From Gemmatimonadota bacterium (GTDB lineage: Bacteria > Latescibacterota > UBA2968), in the NCBI GenBank assembly GCA_026705765.1, contig JAPPAB010000089.1, positions 1 through 64,000 of the forward strand: a DNA stretch of 64,000 bases, written 5' to 3'. Under the pieces are notes generated by a model. The model worked only from the letters and a program-made list of their open reading frames with translations. It was not told the origin of the DNA and made no database searches. Shown piece by piece: positions 59,183 to 64,000 of this stretch. How positions within the stretch are numbered: position 1 is the first letter of the stretch; the number at the start of each line of letters is the position of its first letter. A program made the translations under genes and the position numbers.

Positions 59183-59710
59183 ATGGCAATGAGTAAAGAT
59201 AAAGGGCTACAAGCGTCAATAGATGGCTTTGCCCATGAGCATATTGTTGTTGGAATGCTGATGAAAAAATATGGGAATGTTTCATTGGTCACCTTGCCAC
59301 TGTCACCTTACGATATAATCATTGTGCGACCAGATGAAGAACTTGGACGCGAAGATATTATCCGCGCTCAAGTAAAAACAGCAACTCGATCTATTAGCTT
59401 TACCGGTGGTACTAGAGGCGGTGTAGATAGAGAATATATATCTGACGTTAAAAAATACCGACAATCAACAGAAACTTCAGATGTTGTCATTGGTATTCAT
59501 CCGATAAACGGTAACTCATTTGAACTCTATTTCGTTCCCACTGTTCTAATTGAACAACTGGATCAAGACAGTATTTCCATTAACAAAATACAAGATCTGA
59601 AGAACAACTATGATGTTTTAGAGAATTGTAAGAACAAGGATTTGATTATAGAAAAGTGCCTAGAGTATGGGATTCTTAAGAGTTCATATTTCTTGAGTAC
59701 TCTTTTTTAA
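59183..59710 (+). CDS. PD-(D/E)XK-like nuclease, probable restriction enzyme
   Basis: 175 residues. The core reads EHIVVGMLMKKYG, then SPYDIIIVRPDEELG and IIRAQVKTATRSISF. This is the D...(E/Q)xK arrangement of the PD-(D/E)XK fold, with Gln in place of the usual Glu. Position 18 bases after the methyltransferase supports a restriction partner. AGAAAGGA precedes ATG 59183. Hjc-like or repair nucleases share the pattern. Its 3' end overlaps the convergent antitoxin-like gene by 35 bases. Confidence 0.65.
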   Translation: MAMSKDKGLQASIDGFAHEHIVVGMLMKKYGNVSLVTLPLSPYDIIIVRPDEELGREDIIRAQVKTATRSISFTGGTRGGVDREYISDVKKYRQSTETSDVVIGIHPINGNSFELYFVPTVLIEQLDQDSISINKIQDLKNNYDVLENCKNKDLIIEKCLEYGILKSSYFLSTLF

Positions 59711-59897
59711 TTCTTTGAAGCTCTCCTTGGATTTCGGGATCCGCGGCCATTTCGTTTAACTGTGCATCACCGTCTGTTTTATCAGAGATATTTTCTCTTA
59801 TTCGGTGGCTTACGCGCTCAATAAGGAGCAATTGATCATCTAAGGACAACCGACTGATATTTTCTTCTAATTCAGAAAGAAAGGATGGTGCAGACAT
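59676..59897 (-). CDS. Small antitoxin-like protein
   Basis: 73 residues. FLSELEENISRLSLDDQLLLIERVSHRIRE resembles the short helical proteins common in cyanobacterial and other toxin-antitoxin operons. GGGGAA precedes ATG 59897. No toxin gene lies downstream on the minus strand; the convergent restriction enzyme overlaps it. It could be an orphan antitoxin or a small regulator. Confidence 0.55.
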   Translation of the reverse strand: MSAPSFLSELEENISRLSLDDQLLLIERVSHRIRENISDKTDGDAQLNEMAADPEIQGELQRIKKEYSRNMNS

Positions 59898-59909
59898 GGT
59901 TGTTCCCCT

Positions 59910-59949
59910 AAAATCATCCCGCTCAAGATGGGCGCGGATGATTTTTCTT
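59910..59949 (+). terminator. Terminator-like hairpin at the right edge of the cassette
   Basis: AAAATCATCC (59910-59919) pairs perfectly with GGATGATTTT (59936-59945) and is followed by TCTTTT. It is oriented to stop rightward transcription from the cassette before the aminotransferase gene. Confidence 0.65.
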
Positions 59950-60057
59950 TTACAACATCAAATTGTCTATTAACTTCCTGACCTACACGGCGACATGAAG
60001 TATAGAAAGAATTTTAAAAAAACAAGGCCAGATGTCCTTTCAAACTGGAGAACCTCG

Positions 60058-61389
60058 ATGAGCGGTGTTGCACCTGTTGATTTGCGAGAAGTTCGCAAGC
60101 AGGATTTACATCACGTATGGCATCCTTTGATGCAATATGAGGGTAAGAGCGAAGACGATTTGCTCGTTATTGTGTCGGCGGATGGGTGTGAGATCACGGA
60201 TTCGGATGGGAAAACTTATCTCGATGCGTATGGCGGGATATGGAATGTCAATGTGGGGTATGGTCGGGATGAGATTGTCGAAGCTGTGTATGAACAGATG
60301 AAAACACTCCCGTTTTATCCCATGACGCAGATCAATGTGCCCGCGGCGCGACTCGCTGCGCGGTTGGCGGAATTGTCACCGGGCGATCTCAACCATTTCT
60401 TTTTTGTCAATAGCGGTTCAGAGGCTAATGAGACCGCTATTAAAGTTGCGAGACAATACGGCAGGGCGACGCATCCGGGCGAAAGCCGCTTTAAAATTAT
60501 CTGCCGGTATAAGGGCTATCACGGCTTTACGATGGGGGCTATGTCTGCGACCGGTCAGGTGAGGCGACGCGCGCCGTTTGAACCCCTGGCACCGGGATTT
60601 ATCCACGTTGAGTTGCCCACTGACGATGCCCATGGGGCGGACGAGATCGCGCGGGTTATCGAACGTGAAGGTCCCGATACGGTCGCGGCGGTTCTTGCAG
60701 AACCCGTTGTTGGTGGTGGCGGCGTGCTTGTCCCGCCAGATGATTATTTTCCCGCTCTGCGCGATGTGTGCGACCACTATGGGTGTTTGCTGATGTTTGA
60801 CGAGGTGATTACTGGTTTTGGGCGCACCGGGAAATTGTTCGCTGCCGAGCACTGGGGTGTTGTGCCCGATGTGATGACGATTGCCAAGGGTGTGTCGAGC
60901 GGGTACCTGCCGCTGGGTGCATGCGCTGTTACCGAAAAGGTCTGGTCGGCATTTCTGGGAGGGGCGGATGAGGGAAAAGAATTTGCTCAGGTTTCCACGT
61001 ATGGCGGTCATCCGGCATGTTGTGCTGCGGCGCTGGCAAATCTCGAAATTCTGACCCGGGAACGGCTGTGGGAAAATTCGGAGACTGTGGGTGCGTACTT
61101 GTTGGCGCGGCTCAAAGAACTGTCATCGCCTTTGATCAAAGAAGTTAGAGGTCTGGGGCTTATGCTCGCAGTTGAGCTTCAAAATGAAGATGGGACGGAA
61201 CTGGATAGCGAGAGGACGAAAAAGTTTGGCAGTGCGCTTCGAGACGCGGGTGTGATTACCGGGAAGATGAGTCATGTTATGGTCGGGTCTGAGCCTGTAT
61301 TTACACTGGCGCCACCCCTGATTTTAACGGAGGAGCAAGCCGACCGAGTAGCAGGTGCGTTTGTGACTGCGCTTCGGGCTATAAGTTGA
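60058..61389 (+). CDS. Class III aminotransferase
   Basis: 443 residues. FVNSGSEANETAIKVAR lies near residue 120, MFDEVITGFGRTG near 245, and the PLP Lys is in MTIAKGVSSGYLPLG near 285. It belongs to the omega-aminotransferase group that uses beta-alanine, GABA, taurine or diamines with pyruvate or 2-oxoglutarate. Substrate is not readable. ATG 60058 has GGAG upstream; the frame is open 21 codons earlier without a good site. Confidence 0.88.
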   Translation: MSGVAPVDLREVRKQDLHHVWHPLMQYEGKSEDDLLVIVSADGCEITDSDGKTYLDAYGGIWNVNVGYGRDEIVEAVYEQMKTLPFYPMTQINVPAARLAARLAELSPGDLNHFFFVNSGSEANETAIKVARQYGRATHPGESRFKIICRYKGYHGFTMGAMSATGQVRRRAPFEPLAPGFIHVELPTDDAHGADEIARVIEREGPDTVAAVLAEPVVGGGGVLVPPDDYFPALRDVCDHYGCLLMFDEVITGFGRTGKLFAAEHWGVVPDVMTIAKGVSSGYLPLGACAVTEKVWSAFLGGADEGKEFAQVSTYGGHPACCAAALANLEILTRERLWENSETVGAYLLARLKELSSPLIKEVRGLGLMLAVELQNEDGTELDSERTKKFGSALRDAGVITGKMSHVMVGSEPVFTLAPPLILTEEQADRVAGAFVTALRAIS

Positions 61390-61448
61390 GTTGATAAATT
61401 CGCGGGCTGTTTAGATTTTTCGCCCCTGCGATCACCACCGGAGTACGC

Positions 61449-62990
61449 ATGCACCTGAGTTGGATTGACTATGCCATCGTTCTCGTCTATGTCGGCGGCA
61501 CCATCGTCGCTGGCACGTTGGCGCGCGGTGCCATCAAGGGCATCTCCGACTTCCTCGTCGCTGGCCGCGGTCTCAAAATCCACATGGCCGTCGCCACTAT
61601 GGTCTCAACGGGTCTCGGGCTGGTTACGGTCATGTACATGGCCGAGGAGGGCTTTAAATACGGCTTTGTGCCCTTCGTCTTTGGCCTCATGGCGCTGATT
61701 ACCACCGTGATCATCGGCCGCACGGGCTTCATCGTCAGCCGCCTGCGCCATTTGCAGGTGATGACCGTGCCCGAATTCTACGAACTCAAGTACACGCGCG
61801 GCGTGCGCTTGCTCGGCGGTATCATCCTCACTCTCGCCGGCACCCTCAACATGGGGCTTTTTCCCATCCTCGGCAGCAAGTTCGTCGTCGGCTTCACCGG
61901 CCTCGACAAGGAATACGTCAACTACGTCATGATCGGCATGTTGCTCATCGTCGTCTTCTACACGCTGATGGGCGGCATGGTCTCGGTGGTGCTGACGGAC
62001 TTCGCTCAGTTCGTGCTGCTGGCGCTGGGGTTTTTCTTCGGCACGTATGTCATTCTCAATCATCCGCAACTCGGCTGGGACAACCTCGTCCAGGCCGTGC
62101 AAATCCACAAAGGTGATATCGGCTTTGACCCCATAGCCAATCCCGGCTACGGCATCTCAATGATCTTATTTCTATTCTGCGTCGGCCTGGTCGGCGTGGT
62201 CTGGCAACCCGAAATGATGCGGCCGCTGAGTGCCGAAAGCCCCAAGGTGGCCCGCCGCGTGTTCTGGATTTCTTCTGCCACAGTTATGGGGCGGGCGATG
62301 GTGCCGATGTTTTGGGGCATCGCGGCACTGGCCTATTTTGGCAATCCCGAACTCGACCCCCACTACGCCATGCCCGAAATGCTCGGCAAAATCCTGCCCA
62401 TAGGCATCGCTGGCCTGCTCATGGCCGGGATGTTCGCGGCCTTCATGTCCACCCACGACAGCTATCTGCTGGCCTGGAGTGGCGTCATCGTCCGCGATGT
62501 GGTTTCGCCGATCAAGGCCATGCTCGCCAAGTCGAGCGGCGAGCGCGAAGCAGACGGAACCTGGGGCGGGCTATCGAGCGAGCGCGAGATCTACTGGACC
62601 CGGGCTATCGTCGTCATCCTCGCTGCCTTCTTGGCCATTTTCGGCGCGCTCTACCAGCTTCCCGAGACGGCCTTCCGATTTATGTACGTCACCGGCAGTA
62701 TCTACTTCTCCGGCTGCGTCGGCACCGTGGCCCTGGGACTGTACTGGAAAAAGGCCAATACTCCAGGTGCGTACTGCGCCTTGATCTTAGGCGCACTGGT
62801 GCCGCTCAACTTCCTGATTATGACCGAAAACCAGCACCTGGTGCCCGAATTTTTGTTGCCACTGGTCGAAAACTCCAACCTCGTCGGAATTACCAGCCTG
62901 GCTCTGGGCGGCCTCGCCATGCTGGTCGTCGCCTCGCTCACGCAGCGCTCGCACCCGCCGCGTCCTTTAGACTTTAGCAACATGGAGTAG
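61449..62990 (+). CDS. Sodium:solute symporter family protein
   Basis: 513 residues with about 13 hydrophobic segments in the LeuT-like SSS fold. The SSS-like GMFAAFMSTHDSYLLAWSG segment is evident, along with an early GRGLKIHMA. It probably imports an organic solute such as a sugar, amino acid or carboxylate with sodium. GGAG precedes ATG 61449. Codons end strongly in C or G, unlike the flanking aminotransferase and Nudix genes, so it may have arrived from a GC-richer donor. Confidence 0.9.
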   Translation: MHLSWIDYAIVLVYVGGTIVAGTLARGAIKGISDFLVAGRGLKIHMAVATMVSTGLGLVTVMYMAEEGFKYGFVPFVFGLMALITTVIIGRTGFIVSRLRHLQVMTVPEFYELKYTRGVRLLGGIILTLAGTLNMGLFPILGSKFVVGFTGLDKEYVNYVMIGMLLIVVFYTLMGGMVSVVLTDFAQFVLLALGFFFGTYVILNHPQLGWDNLVQAVQIHKGDIGFDPIANPGYGISMILFLFCVGLVGVVWQPEMMRPLSAESPKVARRVFWISSATVMGRAMVPMFWGIAALAYFGNPELDPHYAMPEMLGKILPIGIAGLLMAGMFAAFMSTHDSYLLAWSGVIVRDVVSPIKAMLAKSSGEREADGTWGGLSSEREIYWTRAIVVILAAFLAIFGALYQLPETAFRFMYVTGSIYFSGCVGTVALGLYWKKANTPGAYCALILGALVPLNFLIMTENQHLVPEFLLPLVENSNLVGITSLALGGLAMLVVASLTQRSHPPRPLDFSNME

Positions 62991-62994
62991 TGCA

Positions 62995-63174
62995 ATGGAC
63001 GTCGAAACCTGGAAAGTCTTCTGGCAATTCGTCTTTATCGCCGCTAGCGTCCTCTTTTACGGCATTGTCATCGCCGTCGCCTGCAAAGGCTTTGGCGATG
63101 TGGTCCAGATGATCCGCAACATGGCTGCTGGCCGCGGGGCCAGCGAATCCGCCTCAGACTCCCAGCACGAATGA
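62995..63174 (+). CDS. 59-residue single-helix partner of the symporter
   Basis: A small ORF four bases after the symporter stop. The product has a charged start (MDVETWKVFWQF), one transmembrane helix (VFIAASVLFYGIVIAVAC), and a polar tail rich in Ser and Ala. It shares the GC-rich codon use of the symporter. Tiny partner proteins of SSS transporters are known in several bacteria, so an accessory subunit is likely. Confidence 0.75.
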   Translation: MDVETWKVFWQFVFIAASVLFYGIVIAVACKGFGDVVQMIRNMAAGRGASESASDSQHE

Positions 63175-63221
63175 CGCAGCGCATATACTGGCGTTGCGCT
63201 AATTCAATCAAGGAAACCTCA

Positions 63222-63689
63222 ATGATCAATGCGACCTTATGCTATGTCAAAAATGAGAATAAGACGCTGATGCTGCACCGAGTGAAAAAGGAAAATGACA
63301 TACACGAGGGCAAATGGAATGGCCTGGGTGGCAAGATGGAAGCGGGCGAGACGCCTGAGGAATGCGTGATTCGAGAGGTGCGCGAAGAGAGTGGTCTGCA
63401 GATTCAAAATCCCTCTTTACGAGGTGTGCTCACGTTTCCAAAATTTGATGGGATTAATGACTGGTTGGCTTTTGTGTTTACTGCGGAGAGGTTCACGGGT
63501 GAGTTGATCGACTCGAGTGAAGGTGTCCTGAAATGGATTGACGACTCAGAACTGCTCGATCTCAACCTTTGGGAAGGCGATAAAATTTTTCTGAAGTGGT
63601 TACACCAGGATGCGTTTTTTTCGGGTAAATTTACGTATGAAAACAAGCGGTTGATCGATCACGATGTTGTGTTTCACACATTTATTTAA
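63222..63689 (+). CDS. Nudix hydrolase, MutT-like
   Basis: 155 residues with a full Nudix box: GGKMEAGETPEECVIREVREESGL at residues ~38-61. The rest (LTFPKFDGINDWLAFVFTAERFTG) resembles the 8-oxo-dGTP diphosphatase subfamily. ATG 63222 has AAGGAAA upstream; the frame is open 17 codons earlier, overlapping the small membrane protein. The stop overlaps the convergent isomerase gene by eight bases. It is distinct from the MTH1-like Nudix gene at 1987. Confidence 0.88.
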   Translation: MINATLCYVKNENKTLMLHRVKKENDIHEGKWNGLGGKMEAGETPEECVIREVREESGLQIQNPSLRGVLTFPKFDGINDWLAFVFTAERFTGELIDSSEGVLKWIDDSELLDLNLWEGDKIFLKWLHQDAFFSGKFTYENKRLIDHDVVFHTFI

Positions 63690-64000
63690 CTTCTTCTAAA
63701 ACCCGCCGCAGATAAGCCGCATCTTCTTTTGCCCATGCTTCCAAATTTGGAGGCGTTGTTTGCGCGTAACCTACTTGGCGGATTATGGTTTCATCGAATT
63801 TGTATTCGGTGTGGACGGATAAGGGTCCGTCAAATCCCATTTCGTGCAATAACCCCAGGCAGCGATGCCAATCTACGCATCCTTCGCCAGCTTTTGTGAA
63901 GCAGGGACGATAGCGCGGTATTTGACCTTCCGGTTGCGGTAGATAATACGCATCTTTAATGCCCACGACTGAGATATAATCCCGAATCATCGCCAATCCC
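63682..64000 (-). CDS. Sugar phosphate isomerase/epimerase-like protein (5' end beyond window)
   Basis: Only the C-terminal ~105 residues are present. The frame runs from the window edge to TAA at 63682. VVGIKDAYYLP, CVDWHRCLGLLHEMGFDGPLSVHTEYKFD and YLRRVLEEV are typical of the xylose-isomerase-like TIM-barrel sugar epimerases common in this kind of genome. The metal ligands would lie largely upstream. Substrate unknown. Confidence 0.75.
   Translation of the reverse strand, partial: GLAMIRDYISVVGIKDAYYLPQPEGQIPRYRPCFTKAGEGCVDWHRCLGLLHEMGFDGPLSVHTEYKFDETIIRQVGYAQTTPPNLEAWAKEDAAYLRRVLEEVK

Noticed and set aside
1-64000. tRNA, rRNA or CRISPR arrays
   Set aside because: No clover-leaf with a TTC arm, no conserved rRNA stretch and no regularly spaced repeat-spacer pattern was seen in the gaps. 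A covariance-model search could still find small RNAs.

Overview
This window comes from a free-living, Gram-negative-type bacterium with a GC content near or a little above one half. Lipoproteins with lipoboxes, an MltD-like transglycosylase, MreD/PBP2/RodA, an AsmA-like protein and a predicted outer-membrane barrel all point to two membranes. The sigma factor is short and has no region 1.1, and the ParE/ParC pair looks like the Bacteroidetes type. A sulfatase, a CE15 esterase, a DUF6785 protein, and DUF4159/DUF4175 proteins beside MoxR complete a picture that fits the FCB side of the tree, for example Latescibacterota- or Poribacteria-like lineages. That placement is inference. No rRNA, tRNA or CRISPR array was seen.

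Layout. 1-3.4 kb: YgfZ-like protein (cut by the window edge), a quinone oxidoreductase, an MTH1-like Nudix hydrolase and a SigA-type sigma factor. 3.4-14.5 kb: one long minus-strand run, DUF4432 > YkgJ-type Cys-cluster protein > DUF4159 > DUF4175 > TPR protein > amidotransferase-like secreted protein > MoxR ATPase > MurD. 14.6-18.7 kb: a plus-strand operon of a MurC/Mpl-like ligase, LdcA, an M48 lipoprotein protease and an AsmA-like protein, with ATGA overlaps between the first three genes. 18.7-22.6 kb: a 38-residue membrane protein, a beta-propeller glycosidase-like protein, a Cas4/AddB-like Fe-S nuclease and AroA. 22.9-26.4 kb: DnaE, followed by a strong terminator. 26.5-32.8 kb: a cell-elongation operon (SPOR lipoprotein, MltD, MreD, PBP2, RodA) without mreB or mreC. 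32.9-34.8 kb: LytR_C protein, RsfS and MtnA. 34.9-37.3 kb: small hypothetical genes and a VapBC module. 37.3-42.3 kb: CarA, PyrC, a LarA-like protein and an iron alcohol dehydrogenase, all on the minus strand. 42.4-51.5 kb: a gluzincin/propeller/barrel protein, a DUF6785 membrane protein, a zinc ribbon, CE15 esterase, mannonate dehydratase and sulfatase, which suggest use of uronate-containing or sulfated polysaccharides. 51.8-55.6 kb: ParE and ParC. 55.6-59.9 kb: an AT-rich defence-like cassette (AbiJ/STM4504-type protein, DUF4238, DNA methyltransferase, PD-(D/E)XK-like nuclease, small antitoxin-like gene). 60.0-64 kb: class III aminotransferase, a GC-rich sodium:solute symporter with a tiny partner, a second Nudix hydrolase and the end of a sugar isomerase/epimerase.

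Several start regions carry good TTGACA-N17-TATAAT type promoters. Short-period repeats also sit directly against start codons: seven-base units at 17721, 22621 and 47497, and a ten-base or hairpin-containing family at 21231, 22820 and 51561. The most interesting items are the defence-like cassette, the MoxR module without a DUF58 or VWA partner, the unusual quinolone-region residues of ParE and ParC, and the start-codon repeats.
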